From Polaromonas sp. (GTDB lineage: Bacteria > Pseudomonadota > Gammaproteobacteria > Burkholderiales > Burkholderiaceae_C), in assembly GCF_029945895.1 (NCBI RefSeq), contig NZ_JAQSDL010000014.1, forward strand, positions 18,662 to 82,661: a stretch of DNA of 64,000 bases. Reading direction: 5' to 3'. Below are positions 27,387-36,369 of the stretch, in pieces. How positions within the stretch are numbered: position 1 is the stretch's first letter; the number at the start of each line of letters is the position of its first letter. Below the pieces are notes generated by a model. That model was not told where the DNA came from and did no database searches. It saw only the letters and a list, made by a program, of their open reading frames with translations. A program made the position numbers and the translations under genes.

Positions 27387-27637
27387 GGGCGAACCTCAAG
27401 ATGGCCAGCCGCGTGTGCGGCCGGATAAGCACCAGTTCACCAGAAGAGCTGTTCCTCATGCCTTGTCTTCACCTTTCGTTACAGGGGTTTGAGCGTGCCG
27501 AGGGCCGCGAGCCCCGTGGCGAAAGTGTGCGCCTCTGCGGTGCAGTTGAAATAGGGATTAGTCCGTGGTTGGTGTCGGTCACCGCCGCACGTGCTCGTGC
27601 GCAGACTTCGCACAAACGCCCCGCCGCCTCCTGTGCA

Positions 27638-28129
27638 TCAGGGTTGAAGCGGGATCTTCATCGCGCGATCAACGGGAACCGCTGCAACGCTGTTTTGCGG
27701 CGAGCCTTCGATCACCCGGTCTGAGTACGTCAGGTAAACCAGGGTGTTGCGGGTGGCATCCACCATGCGCACAATGCGTATCTTCTTGAAAACCAGCGAT
27801 ATCCGCTCGCTGAAAACCTCTTCCTGTTGCGGCAGCGGTTTGACAAACGAGACCGGCCCCACCTGACGGCAATCAATGGACGCCTCCGACTTGTCCTCGG
27901 CCAAACCCACAGCCCCCTTGATGCCGCCGGTTTTGGCCCGGGAAACATAACAGGTCACGCCCCTGACCTTGGGGTCATCGTGGGCGTCGACCACGATCTT
28001 GTGATCCGGCCCGATGAACTTGAACACGGTGTCTACCTCGCCAATGCTCTGGGCGTGAACGGGTGACAACACGCCGAGCAGCAGCATGGACAACAAGGGC
28101 AACAAAGGCAACAAAGGGGACTTTTTCAT
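27638..28129 (-). CDS. creA: CreA family protein
   Basis: 163 residues, the usual size for CreA, a small exported protein of unknown biochemical function. A signal peptide with a Pro-Leu repeat (PLLPLLPLL) ends VHAQ. The mature protein has [36 protein letters not shown] and [21 protein letters not shown], which match the family closely. It acts in the periplasm. Transcribed in the same direction as the hypothetical lipoprotein upstream at 28178-28393. Confidence 0.9.
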   Translation of the reverse strand: MKKSPLLPLLPLLSMLLLGVLSPVHAQSIGEVDTVFKFIGPDHKIVVDAHDDPKVRGVTCYVSRAKTGGIKGAVGLAEDKSEASIDCRQVGPVSFVKPLPQQEEVFSERISLVFKKIRIVRMVDATRNTLVYLTYSDRVIEGSPQNSVAAVPVDRAMKIPLQP

Positions 28130-28177
28130 GGCGTTTCCTTCAGCGTGAACATCCCCCCACTATAGCCACGCCGCTTC

Positions 28178-28393
28178 CTAATAGCGGCGCGGGTTGTCCG
28201 GCCGGCGATCCCGGCGATTGGGCACGCCGTCTCCATCGCGGTCCCGATCGGCCCGGTTGTGAATGCCGTCGCGGTCGCGGTCGCCGTCGTAGGGTACGCC
28301 GTGCGATCGGTAGGGCTGACCGGCGCCGTAGGGCACGGCCACGCAGCCAGCCAGCGAAGCGGCGGCGAGCACAAGGGCAAGTTTTTTCAGCAT
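28178..28393 (-). CDS. Small Asp/Arg-rich lipoprotein with calcium-repeat-like motif
   Basis: 71 residues. The signal ends SLAGC (Cys17). Residues about 37-66 carry three Asp-rich units (DGDRDRDGIHNRADRD, then RDGDGVPNRRD) in the pattern of thrombospondin type-3 or dockerin-type calcium loops (DxDxDG). Start at 28393 with GGAGA 7 bases upstream. About 50 bases separate it from creA, so co-transcription is likely. Calcium binding is inferred only from the pattern. Confidence 0.75.
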   Translation of the reverse strand: MLKKLALVLAAASLAGCVAVPYGAGQPYRSHGVPYDGDRDRDGIHNRADRDRDGDGVPNRRDRRPDNPRRY

Positions 28394-28671
28394 GTCTATC
28401 TCCAGGTGAAGTTGAGGTTGCCACGCCATTGAATTCCCGTCGGGTGTCGGTAGCGTGTGCCTGGTCCCTGTGAACGGTGAAGCCGGTTACAGGATGTGCA
28501 GGGGTGAACGCTGACAGTGTTGCAAGGGTCCCGCCGTTCCGCCGCTTTGCTATGAAATAGGCAGCACTTCACGGCCGTGCAGAAAGGGCCGGGGTCCTGA
28601 AATGCCTGGCAGCCGCCTTGCCGCGCGTGATGCTGCCCCCGGGAACACGCTGCGAGGGAGTAGCATCGGTC

Positions 28672-29136
28672 ATGGCACCCTCAACCCAATCCTTGTCCCT
28701 GAGAAAGTCACGATTGCAAAAACTGCTTTTCACTGCCTGCCTGCTCATGACCGCTTCCGCGCTGCAGGCCGCCGGCGAGACCGCACCGGCGAGCAGCCAC
28801 CCCCTGACAGGGACCTGGTCCTGGTCGTTGTTCGGCAGCAGCTGCACCGAGACCTGGCATTACCGCAGCAACCGCACGGTGCTCAGCACGAGTGGGCAGG
28901 AAGTGGCCGAAAAAACATACGAGGTCGCGAAGTTGCCGGACGCCAGCGGTTTCTACAAACTGGTGGAGACCGTGGTCCGGCAGAACGACAAGAAGGACTG
29001 CTCCGGGGCGGTGCTGGAAGGGCCGGGTGAACAAAGCACCCGCTTCATCCAGTTCAATCCGCAAGGCGACAAGATGCTGGTGTGCGAAAAGGCGTCACTC
29101 CAGGCCTGCTTTGGGCCGGTGTTGAAAATGCAATAG
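28672..29136 (+). CDS. Hypothetical exported protein
   Basis: 154 residues. The N-terminal basic/hydrophobic stretch LQKLLFTACLLMTASALQAAGE is a likely signal peptide. The mature part begins HPLTGTWSWSLFGSSCTETWHYRSNRT, like small lipocalin-type or extracytoplasmic beta-barrel proteins that start with LxGxW, and contains four Cys that could form disulphides. An earlier ATG at 28618 is in frame; I chose 28672 because GAGGGA precedes it and the signal then sits nearer the N-terminus. No named family recognised. Confidence 0.72.
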   Translation: MAPSTQSLSLRKSRLQKLLFTACLLMTASALQAAGETAPASSHPLTGTWSWSLFGSSCTETWHYRSNRTVLSTSGQEVAEKTYEVAKLPDASGFYKLVETVVRQNDKKDCSGAVLEGPGEQSTRFIQFNPQGDKMLVCEKASLQACFGPVLKMQ

Positions 29137-29203
29137 CCCTTGGTCTGCAAGGCATGCGACGTGAAACCCGCCCCGACCCGACCAGTCAGGACGGGGCACG
29201 GTT

Positions 29204-29356
29204 TCAGGCCTGATCGTTCTGGACGCCAGCGCGCCGACGCCGCGTCGCAGCTGGCCTGACCGTCGGCACGGGCTGGCTGCGCCTAGCGGCATAGCTGCGA
29301 TAGAGCTTGGCCGCCACTCCGGAGGTGAAGGCAAAAACAAGCAGTTTACGAAGCAT
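29204..29356 (-). CDS. Small basic protein, 50 residues
   Basis: Short gene with a strong ribosome site (GGGAGGT, 6 bases before the ATG at 29356). The translation begins MLRKLLVFAFTSGVAAKLYR, a short hydrophobic helix with flanking basic residues, followed by an Arg-rich tail (PAATRRRRAG). It is probably a single-pass membrane peptide. It lies 15 bases after the 24-residue micro-gene, so the two look like one transcript. Function unknown. Confidence 0.6.
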   Translation of the reverse strand: MLRKLLVFAFTSGVAAKLYRSYAARRSQPVPTVRPAATRRRRAGVQNDQA

Positions 29357-29371
29357 GAAATACCTCCCGAT

Positions 29372-29446
29372 TCAAAAAACGCCGAACAACATCAAGAGGA
29401 TGATGACGGTAACCGGCACACCGAGTAACCAGGCAATGATGGGCAT
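29372..29446 (-). CDS. Micro-protein, 24 residues, single membrane helix
   Basis: The ATG at 29446 is preceded by AAGGAGA, 6 bases away, one of the better ribosome sites in the window. The product starts MPIIAWLLGVPVTVIILLML and is hydrophobic throughout, one membrane span with no soluble domain. The stop at 29372 is followed within 15 bases by the 50-residue gene. It resembles tiny membrane peptides that gene finders usually miss. Function unknown. Confidence 0.6.
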   Translation of the reverse strand: MPIIAWLLGVPVTVIILLMLFGVF

Positions 29447-29654
29447 GTGATTTCTCCTTGTTAAGTAACGAAACCCAAAGATAAACAGCGCCTGCCAGGA
29501 CGAGTGCCGGAAGCGAACCCCAACAAAAGTAGGGCCAGACCTACATTGCCGCGTTGATCAGCACACCCGGGTGCGCAACCTGCGCCACAGAGCTTGGGTA
29601 TATTGGGGCCTCGCTCCCCCTCCTGTTCCAGACCGCCCCTTCTCTGAAACCACC

Positions 29655-30266
29655 ATGAAAAAGCTCTACAAATATTTCTTCCGCGGCCTGATCACGATCC
29701 TGCCGCTGGCCCTGACCCTGTACCTTCTTTTCGTCATGCTGGCATGGATGGAGACCCTGACGCTATGGATCCTGCGGCCGCTGTTCGGCGACTTCTACAT
29801 TCCGGGCATGGGGCTGGTGGTCGGCATGCTGGGCATTGTGCTGATTGGCTACCTGGTGTCCAACCCGAAGGTGCGCAAGGCGCTGCTCTTTGTCGAGTTG
29901 CCGTTCACCAACCTGCCGGTCGTCAAAAGCATTTACTCGTCGCTCAAGAGTTTTGCCGACTACTTTTCGCCAACAGGCAAACAGGGTGAACAAAGCGTGG
30001 TGATCCTGCGCATGCCGGACCACGGGCTCGAAATTGTGGGCTTGATCACGCGCCGCAGTTTTGCGGATCTGCCCGCAGGCTTCTTGCCGGGGGAGCGTGT
30101 GGCGGTGTATTTGCCGATGGGCTACATGATTGGCGGCTACACCGTCTTTGTGCCTGTCGAATGGGTACAACCGATCGCGATGACGGTTGAGGAAGCGATG
30201 CGCTCGTCGATGTTCGCATGGATGGCGCGGCCGCCGACTTCTGCGGACAACACGCCCCGCCTTTGA
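29655..30266 (+). CDS. DUF502 family membrane protein
   Basis: 203 residues. Two N-terminal membrane helices (FRGLITILPLALTLYLLFVML and GLVVGMLGIVLIGYLV) are followed by a conserved soluble domain: PFTNLPVVKSIYSSLKSFADYF, VGLITRRS and VAVYLPMGYMIGGYTVFVP. These are hallmarks of DUF502, an inner-membrane family of unknown function also found in plants (COV). The start at 29655 begins MKKLYKYFFRGL; the open frame reaches 29571. Confidence 0.9.
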   Translation: MKKLYKYFFRGLITILPLALTLYLLFVMLAWMETLTLWILRPLFGDFYIPGMGLVVGMLGIVLIGYLVSNPKVRKALLFVELPFTNLPVVKSIYSSLKSFADYFSPTGKQGEQSVVILRMPDHGLEIVGLITRRSFADLPAGFLPGERVAVYLPMGYMIGGYTVFVPVEWVQPIAMTVEEAMRSSMFAWMARPPTSADNTPRL

Positions 30267-30278
30267 GACGGCACCGAA

Positions 30279-30340
30279 TTGCTATCAATAATATAGCTTT
30301 TGGCGCCCGCCCATCAAGGGCCGGCCGCCAAAATGATCAT
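30279..30340 (+). repeat. Dispersed palindromic repeat, copy C
   Basis: TGCTATCAATAATATAGCTT, then GGCGCCCGCCCATCAAGGGC and GCCAAAATGAT. This is the clearest copy. It sits between the convergent DUF502 and infA genes. Confidence 0.7.
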
Positions 30341-30359
30341 GAAAAACCGTGTTTCGCGC

Positions 30360-30611
30360 CTAGTGGGTGCGTGAAGGGCCCGGGCCGCGGCCGGCGATGT
30401 GCCGGAAAGTGATGCGGCCCTTGCTCAGGTCGTAAGGCGACAGCTCCAGCGACACCTGGTCCCCCGCCAGAATGCGGATGTGGTTCTTGCGCATCTTGCC
30501 AGAGGTGTAAGCCACCAGCTTGTGGCCGTTGTCCAGGGTCACGCGAAAGCGCGAGTCTGGCAGCACTTCGTTGACCAGTCCGTGCATTTCAATCAGTTCT
30601 TCTTTGGCCAT
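30360..30611 (-). CDS. infA: Translation initiation factor IF-1 (paralogue)
   Basis: 83 residues. IF-1 occupies the ribosomal A site during initiation. The OB-fold sequence is recognisable: [40 protein letters not shown] and [10 protein letters not shown]. It is about ten residues longer than the usual 72 because of a Gly/Pro/Arg tail after TFRHI. It is not in the ribosomal-protein operon but behind a small unknown gene with a long leader. This fits the extra IF-1 copies of Burkholderiales. Confidence 0.93.
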   Translation of the reverse strand: MAKEELIEMHGLVNEVLPDSRFRVTLDNGHKLVAYTSGKMRKNHIRILAGDQVSLELSPYDLSKGRITFRHIAGRGPGPSRTH

Positions 30612-30671
30612 GATGAAAACTCCTTGGATATCTGAAAAAAAATCTGTCGTGCAGGCGGTTATCAGTGCCGC

Positions 30672-30911
30672 TCAGGCGCAAACCGGCGACGTGCGTTCGT
30701 GAATCCAGCCCAGCGCATGCTCCGTCGCGTAATGCACCGCAGCCGCGGCGCTGTCAAAAAGTCCGCTGAAACGCAGCACGCGGTCGTGCGTGGCACTGCC
30801 GCGCCCGGAGCGGATGGAGACAGACGCAGCGTAAAGGCCTTCGCCCTGCGGTTTGGCGAGCGGGGAGACAAGGTACTTGCCCACCGCGATGTTGGTGTGA
30901 TCGATGTTCAT
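30672..30911 (-). CDS. Hypothetical protein upstream of infA
   Basis: 79 residues, soluble, with the pattern GKYLVSPLAKPQGEGLYAASVSIRSGRG, RVLRFSGLFDSAAAAVHYATEHALGWI. It resembles small conserved proteins of Comamonadaceae of unknown role. It lies 60 bases upstream of infA on the same strand and about 300 bases downstream of a candidate promoter, so leader, this gene and infA probably form one transcript. Confidence 0.7.
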   Translation of the reverse strand: MNIDHTNIAVGKYLVSPLAKPQGEGLYAASVSIRSGRGSATHDRVLRFSGLFDSAAAAVHYATEHALGWIHERTSPVCA

Positions 30912-31260
30912 AAAGTCCGTGCCGGGTATTTTTCCCGGCTTGATAAATAAGGAAATAAGTGGCTTGCAAGCAAGCCCGCGCGTGTTCGGGTCCTGACAGC
31001 CAGGCTTTACAACATAAAGGGCTGGCTGGTTGAGCCTTGCGTGGGCACCGTTGGGAGAGGTGCTCGCCGGAAATGGAACAGTGTTTGAGAGGGTTCAGCA
31101 CTGTAGGGGCGCTAAACACACTGTGAATTCGGGCTCTTGGAAGCGCCGCATTTGAGAAGGAAGCCGCGTGGTAAGGGGGCTTCGATGAAAAAAGCTGATG
31201 CTTTACCGAAGTACCTATTGTAACCCTTACCACGCCTGCCTGCACAAAGCCAGTCCCGGG
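30912..31260 (-). promoter_or_regulatory. Long leader/promoter region of the 30911-infA transcript
   Basis: Read on the minus strand, a perfect 12-bp inverted repeat GCGTGGTAAGGG (31224-31235) / CCCTTACCACGC (31166-31177) brackets a TACAAT hexamer (31217-31222), a possible -10; TTGTGC lies 19 bases upstream of it. If used, the leader is about 300 bases and contains a small CCGGG-AAAAAT-ACCCGG hairpin near 30930. Long leaders are usual for cold-responsive messages, and IF-1 is cold-induced in E. coli. The assignment is inference. Confidence 0.4.
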
Positions 31261-31345
31261 ACGCAGGAGGCAATGCGCAGAGCACCCGCGGAGGAGGTCT
31301 TTTCAAGCGGGCGCGCGGGTCCGGCTTCGCCGGCCAGCAGGCGCA

Positions 31346-31396
31346 GCGGCCCCCTCGGGGGGCAGGAAGCGACACGCAGTGCGCGACCGTGGGGGC
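31346..31396 (+). repeat. CCCCCTCGGGGGGCAG-type intergenic repeat, copy 1
   Basis: Contains CGGCCCCCTCGGGGGGCAG followed by CGACACGCAGTG and CGTGGGGGC. The second copy is at 47727-47781 in reverse orientation with the same block order. It lies before the response-regulator stop. Confidence 0.6.
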
Positions 31397-31408
31397 TTCG
31401 TGAGGGCT

Positions 31409-32380
31409 CTATTGTTCAAACTGCGGATGCAGCAGCCGGATACGGCTCATGGCCGTGCCGGCCGCTGCGGTGCGGGTTTCAACCCCGAGTTTGGCAAACA
31501 CCCGCTCCAGGTGTTTTTTCACCGTCATCGGGCTGGTACCCAGAATATCGCCGATGTCGCGATTGATCTTGCCCTTGACGACCCAGTACAGCACCTCGGC
31601 CTCGCGCGCCGTGAGCTTGAAACTCAGGCTCATGGCCTGGATCACCGTGTCGTCCGATTCCTCGCGCATGATGATCAACCAGTCATCGTCGCCGGTCTGC
31701 TGGTGCAGGCGAAAAGTCAGGCGACGTGCCCCCGAGACGGCACTCCCGCACACCAGGCGCGGCGGCTCGATCTGGCGTTCGGCGTCAAGCAGGTGGCGCC
31801 GCAGCCAGGTCAGCACTGCTTCCGGCGTCTGCGGTGCGCTGGTTCCATAGTACTGCAGCAGCAGCTCGCGCGCCAGCGGTGTCTGCCACATCAGCTTGCC
31901 GTCGCTGACACGCACCGTGATGGTGGCATAGCCGAAGGCGTCGAGCGCATTACGCGCCTGGCGCTTCTCGCGCGCGCCCTGCAGATGCACACCGATGCGT
32001 GCCAGCACCTCCTTGGGTTTGATCGGCTTGGTCACATAGTCCACGCCGCCCGAATCGAGCGCGGCCACCAGATACTCGGTCTCGGTCAGCCCGGTCATGA
32101 AGATGATGGGGATGTGCGCGGTCCGGGCATCGGCCTTCAGCCGTTTGGCGACCTCGAAGCCGTCCATGCCGGGCATCATCGCGTCGAGCAGCACGATGTC
32201 GGGCAACGCTTGCGCGGCGCGCTGCAGCGCGGCCTCGCCGTGCGTGGCGACCAGCACGGTGAAGCCCGATTCGTCGAGCGCATCGTGCAGCACCGACAGG
32301 TTGTCGGGCACGTCGTCGACGATCAGCACCACATCGCTGTTGGCGCGGTCCAGCGTCTGCGCGAGCACGCGGTCATTCAT
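31409..32380 (-). CDS. LuxR-type response regulator, partner of the NCS1-permease kinase
   Basis: 323 residues. Receiver domain at residues 16-130 with D22/D23, phosphoacceptor D66 (VLLDAMMPG) and K118. A linker of about 120 residues of unclear fold follows, then a LuxR-type helix-turn-helix at about 255-310 (LTAREAEVLYWVVKGKINRDIGDILG...TVKKHLERVFAKLG). The ATG overlaps the kinase stop by 4 bases, so the two are translated together and almost certainly form a signalling pair. Targets are unknown; the urease promoter across the divergent region and the urt cluster are candidates. Confidence 0.92.
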   Translation of the reverse strand: MNDRVLAQTLDRANSDVVLIVDDVPDNLSVLHDALDESGFTVLVATHGEAALQRAAQALPDIVLLDAMMPGMDGFEVAKRLKADARTAHIPIIFMTGLTETEYLVAALDSGGVDYVTKPIKPKEVLARIGVHLQGAREKRQARNALDAFGYATITVRVSDGKLMWQTPLARELLLQYYGTSAPQTPEAVLTWLRRHLLDAERQIEPPRLVCGSAVSGARRLTFRLHQQTGDDDWLIIMREESDDTVIQAMSLSFKLTAREAEVLYWVVKGKINRDIGDILGTSPMTVKKHLERVFAKLGVETRTAAAGTAMSRIRLLHPQFEQ

Positions 32381-35300
32381 GTGGGTACCTCGCTGAGCTG
32401 CTGGCTCATGGTTTCAAACTGAAACTGGCGCGCCAGGCCGCGCATCTCGGCGGCAAAACCGGCACTTTGCGGCTGCGATTTTTCAATCTCGTCGAGCGTG
32501 TTCATGATGCCGCGAAAATAGCCCAGGTTGACCACTTCGCGCAGGGCCTCAAGCTGCGCGGGCGGCGGATAGACGTGTGGTAGCACCGGGCTGGCGGGAG
32601 CGACGGGTGTTTGCGCCGGGGCTTCCAGCCAGACCAGTTGCAAACGCCGTTCCAGCCAGTCCAGCAGCTCACTGTGGCGCACCGGCTTCAGGATGAAGTC
32701 CTCCAGCCGGATGCCGGCGTCATTGTCCAGGCCCTTGTCGAAGGCGTTCGCCGACACGATGGCCAGGTGAATCTCGGCATGGCCGGCCGCACGCACGCGG
32801 CGCAAGGTTTCCCAGCCATCGATGCCGGGCATGGCCAGGTCCATCAGGATCACCTCGGGCCGGTAACCGGCGGCCAGCAGGTCCAGGCAGTCATGGCCGC
32901 TGGCAGCCGTGCGTATCTCAAAGCCCAGCGGCTCCAGCACATTGACCAGCAACTCGCGGTCGGCCTCCTCGTTGTCCACCACCAGCACCCGCCGACGCGG
33001 ACCGGCATAGCCGTAACGCGCCTTGTGGGCGCGCGAAGACCGCACTGGCAAGACCGCCCCCGGCGCCAGCCGGACCTCGGGCAAAAACAGCTTGACGCGA
33101 AATACCGAGCCGACATCGGGCGTGCTGGCCACCGTCAGTTCGCCGCCCATCAGGTCGGTCAGCATCTTGGCAATCGTCAGGCCCAGGCCGGCGCCGGGCG
33201 CGGCCGGGCCGGGCGTCGAGGCGCGCGTGAAGGGCTCGAAAATGCGCTCGATCTCCTGTGCCGAGAGGCCCGGGCCGGTGTCCTCGATCTCGATACTGGC
33301 CATCTCGCGCGCGTATTTCAGGCGCAGGCTGATGCGCCCTTTGGCGGTGAACTTGATGGCGTTGCCCAGCAGGTTGATCAAAATTTGCCGCACGCGTTTT
33401 TCGTCGGCCCGCACCACCACCGGCAGCGTGCCCTCGGACTCGAAGTGAAAGCCCAGGCCCTTGGCCTGCGCCTCGAGTTCGAACATGCCAGTGAGTTCCT
33501 GCACGAAGTCGGTGAAGTGCATGGGTTTGACATTGAGCGTGAGCTTGCCGCTCTCAATCCGCGCAATGTCCAGCGTGCCTTCGATCAGCGACAGCAGGTG
33601 TTCGCCGCCGCGCTTGATCACGCCGACGGCCTGCTGGCGGTGCGGCGGAATCGATGTGTCCTCGCCCATGAGCTGCGCATAACCGAGGATGCTGTTGAGC
33701 GGCGTGCGCAGCTCGTGGCTGATGGCGCTGATGTAGCGGCTCTTGGCCTGGTTGGCGAGGTCGGCCACGCGTTTGGCCTGCTGCAGCGCCTCGTCGGTCT
33801 GGCGGTGCGACTCGATTTCCTTCATCAGCAAATGCGTCTGGCGGTTCGACTCTTCCTGCGCAACCTGCCGGCTCTTGTGCGCCAGCACCAGCCACCAAGC
33901 CACCAATCCGGCAATCACCAGCAGTGCCATGTAGGCCTTCAGAAAGCCCGAGCGCAGCGCCGACTCCGACGCAGCCTGCAGGTCCAGCAGGGCTCGCATT
34001 TCCTGGTGGTACAGCAGGCCGAAGACGCTGGCGAGCAAAGGCACGATGACCAGCATCAGCAGCAGAAAGTGGCCCAGGCCGGTGTCCAGGTAAGGCCAGA
34101 TGCGGCGTGGCAGCAGCCAGCGCAAGGTGGCCGACCACTGCGCGGACAGGCTGGCCTGCGGCTTGCACAGATCGCCGCAGCGCGCGTCCAGCGTGCAGCA
34201 CAGCGAGCAGATGGGGCCCTGGTAGGCGGGGCAATGCGCCATGTCCGGGCCTTCGTAGTCACGTTCGCAGATCACGCAGCGCTTGAGCGCATACGGTTGG
34301 TAATTGCCCTGGGCATCGGTCTCGGGCGCCTCGCCCCGGCGCGCAATGTAGTAGCGCCCTTTCGTGGCCCAGGCGATCAGCGGCGAGGTGACAAAGGCCG
34401 TACCCAGTGCGATGACCGCCGAAAAAGCCTGGGCCAGCGGGCCGAACAGGCCAAGGTGAGCACTCACCGACAGCAGCGAGGCGAGCGCCATCGCCCCGAC
34501 ACCAACCGGGTTGATGTCGTAGAGATGGGCGCGCTTGAACTCGATGCCCTTGGGCGACAGGCCCAGCGGCTTGTTGATGACCAGATCGGCCACCACCGCC
34601 ATCATCCAGGCAATGGCGATGTTGGAGTACAGGCCCAGCACGTCGCCCAGCGCCTGAAACACATTCATCTCCATCAGCATGAAGGCGATCAGGGTGTTGA
34701 ACACCACCCACACCACCCTCCCCGGGTGGCTGTGCGTCAGGCGCGAGAAGAAGTTGGACCAGGCCAGTGAGCCGGCATAGGCGTTGGTGACGTTGATCTT
34801 GAGCTGCGAGATCACCACAAACAGCGCGGTCGCGGCCACCGCCCAGCCGTAATGCGGGAACACGTATTCATACGCCGCCAGGTACATCTGGTTCGGGTCC
34901 ACCGCGCGCTCGACCGGCACCATGTGCTGGATCGCGAGGTAGGCCAGAAACGCGCCGCCCAGCATCTTGACCACGCCCAGCAGCACCCAGCCCGGGCCGC
35001 CGGCCAGCACCCCGGCCCACCAGCGCCGGCTGTTGGCCGCGGTGCGGGCCGGCATGAAACGCAGATAGTCGGCCTGCTCACCCATTTGAGTGATCAGCGC
35101 GATGCCCACTGTCAAGGCGGCACCAAACAAGTGCAGATCAAAAGCCGAATTGATCCCCTTCTCACCTTTGTAGTGCGTTATTCCCGTAAAAGCACCCGGA
35201 TCACGCACCAAAACATAGACAAACGGCACCACCAGCATGATCAGCCACAGTGGCTGGGTCCAGATCTGCAGACGGCTGATGACCGACACGCCGTAGGTCA

Positions 35301-35874
35301 CCAGCGGAATCACCACCAGCGCGCAGATCAGGTAACCCCAGCTTGGCGGAATGCCCAGTGCCAGTTCCAGCGCGTAGGCCATGACCGCCGCTTCCAGCGC
35401 AAAAAAGATGAAGGTGAAGGAAGCGTAGATCAGCGAGGTCAGGGTCGAGCCGATGTAGCCGAAGCCGGCGCCGCGCGTCAGCAGGTCCATGTCCACGCCG
35501 TAACGTGCCGCGTAGATGCTGATCGGCAGGCCGGCCATGAAGATGATCAGCCCCGTGGCGACGATGGCCCAGAAGGCGTTGGTAAAACCATACTGAACCA
35601 GCAAGGTGGCGCCGACCGCCTCCAGGATCAGAAACGAGGCCGCGCCGAAGGCGGTGTTGGCGACCCGCCATTCCGACCATTTGCGAAAACGCTGCGGCGT
35701 GAAACGCAGCGCGTAGTCTTCCATGGTTTCGCTGGCGACCCAGCTGTTGTAGTCGCGCCTGACCTTGATGATGCGCTGCACCGGCGCTTCCGGCTCGGCC
35801 GGCGCCAGCGGCGCAGGCGCCCACGGGGGCACGGCCTGCGTCTGCAGGGTCAGCGGTTCGGCTGGGGTGTCCAT
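32377..35874 (-). CDS. NCS1-permease/hybrid histidine kinase fusion
   Basis: 1165 residues. Residues about 45-500 are an NCS1-type (nucleobase/allantoin/cytosine) transporter of about 12 helices ([45 protein letters not shown]). Residues about 532-570 carry ten cysteines and a His in a probable zinc-binding module ([10 protein letters not shown]...HCP...CSLCC...CGDLC). Two more helices follow, then HisKA with the phosphoacceptor His near 719 ([19 protein letters not shown]), an intact ATPase ([28 protein letters not shown]), a receiver from 960 with D1012, and a helical C-terminal tail. This suggests a transporter turned sensor, by analogy with CbrA, which fuses a solute permease to a kinase. 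No good ribosome site precedes 35874; an internal start is possible. It is divergent from ureA. Confidence 0.92.
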   Translation of the reverse strand: MDTPAEPLTLQTQAVPPWAPAPLAPAEPEAPVQRIIKVRRDYNSWVASETMEDYALRFTPQRFRKWSEWRVANTAFGAASFLILEAVGATLLVQYGFTNAFWAIVATGLIIFMAGLPISIYAARYGVDMDLLTRGAGFGYIGSTLTSLIYASFTFIFFALEAAVMAYALELALGIPPSWGYLICALVVIPLVTYGVSVISRLQIWTQPLWLIMLVVPFVYVLVRDPGAFTGITHYKGEKGINSAFDLHLFGAALTVGIALITQMGEQADYLRFMPARTAANSRRWWAGVLAGGPGWVLLGVVKMLGGAFLAYLAIQHMVPVERAVDPNQMYLAAYEYVFPHYGWAVAATALFVVISQLKINVTNAYAGSLAWSNFFSRLTHSHPGRVVWVVFNTLIAFMLMEMNVFQALGDVLGLYSNIAIAWMMAVVADLVINKPLGLSPKGIEFKRAHLYDINPVGVGAMALASLLSVSAHLGLFGPLAQAFSAVIALGTAFVTSPLIAWATKGRYYIARRGEAPETDAQGNYQPYALKRCVICERDYEGPDMAHCPAYQGPICSLCCTLDARCGDLCKPQASLSAQWSATLRWLLPRRIWPYLDTGLGHFLLLMLVIVPLLASVFGLLYHQEMRALLDLQAASESALRSGFLKAYMALLVIAGLVAWWLVLAHKSRQVAQEESNRQTHLLMKEIESHRQTDEALQQAKRVADLANQAKSRYISAISHELRTPLNSILGYAQLMGEDTSIPPHRQQAVGVIKRGGEHLLSLIEGTLDIARIESGKLTLNVKPMHFTDFVQELTGMFELEAQAKGLGFHFESEGTLPVVVRADEKRVRQILINLLGNAIKFTAKGRISLRLKYAREMASIEIEDTGPGLSAQEIERIFEPFTRASTPGPAAPGAGLGLTIAKMLTDLMGGELTVASTPDVGSVFRVKLFLPEVRLAPGAVLPVRSSRAHKARYGYAGPRRRVLVVDNEEADRELLVNVLEPLGFEIRTAASGHDCLDLLAAGYRPEVILMDLAMPGIDGWETLRRVRAAGHAEIHLAIVSANAFDKGLDNDAGIRLEDFILKPVRHSELLDWLERRLQLVWLEAPAQTPVAPASPVLPHVYPPPAQLEALREVVNLGYFRGIMNTLDEIEKSQPQSAGFAAEMRGLARQFQFETMSQQLSEVPT

Positions 35875-35979
35875 GGGGGTGGGGGTGTCAATACGTCATC
35901 AGGCGGAGCTGCTGAAGTGCAGATTCCATGCCACAGAGGGAAAACCAGCGCTGTGTCGGCGCCGTGCGGCCGATTCCTG

Positions 35980-35995
35980 TGGCACCATTCTTGCA
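35980..35995 (+). promoter_or_regulatory. Sigma-54 (RpoN) promoter of the urease operon
   Basis: TGGCAC-CATTC-TTGCA matches the -24/-12 consensus, with GG (35981-35982) and GC (35993-35994) exactly 10 bases apart. It is 43 bases upstream of the ureA ATG on the right strand, placing the transcript start near 36006. Sigma-54 promoters need an activator; NtrC is the usual one for urease, but no clear NtrC site was found. Confidence 0.85.
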
Positions 35996-36037
35996 CCCCG
36001 GCACACCAACAATGCCGTAGCAGCCCCCGGAGAACCC

Positions 36038-36340
36038 ATGGAATTGACCCCCCGAGAAAAAGACAAGCTGCTGATCTTCACGGCTGCCCTGCTGGCCGAA
36101 CGGCGTCAGGCCAGGGGCCTGAAACTCAACTACCCCGAAGCCGTCGCGCTGATCAGCGCCGCCGTGATGGAAGGTGCGCGCGACGGCAAAACCGTGGCCC
36201 AGCTCATGAGCGAAGGCCGGACCATCCTGACACGCGCCGACGTGATGGACGGCATCCCCGAGCTGATTCCCGACATCCAGGTCGAAGCCACCTTTCCTGA
36301 CGGCACCAAGCTGGTCACCGTGCACCAGCCGATTGTCTGA
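36038..36340 (+). CDS. ureA: Urease subunit gamma
   Basis: 100 residues, exactly the family length. The smallest structural subunit of nickel urease, which hydrolyses urea to ammonia and carbamate in the cytoplasm. [44 protein letters not shown] and the C-terminal [11 protein letters not shown] are diagnostic. The ATG at 36038 follows GGAGAA; the open frame continues upstream to 35765 but is not coding. First gene of the ureA-orf-ureBCEFG operon. Confidence 0.97.
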   Translation: MELTPREKDKLLIFTAALLAERRQARGLKLNYPEAVALISAAVMEGARDGKTVAQLMSEGRTILTRADVMDGIPELIPDIQVEATFPDGTKLVTVHQPIV

Positions 36341-36369
36341 CTCACCTACAGGCCCTGCCAGAGACTCCC

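Noticed and set aside
25491..27428. 645-codon plus-strand frame opposite the two-core kinase
   Set aside because: Same reasoning: shadow of conserved PAS and kinase codons.
32611..34770. 719-codon plus-strand frame opposite the permease-kinase gene
   Set aside because: Antisense shadow of a motif-complete gene; Gln/Arg/His-rich composition and no family signature.
35888..35893. TTGACA on the minus strand before the permease-kinase gene
   Set aside because: It is only about 14 bases from the chosen ATG, leaving no room for a -10 and leader.
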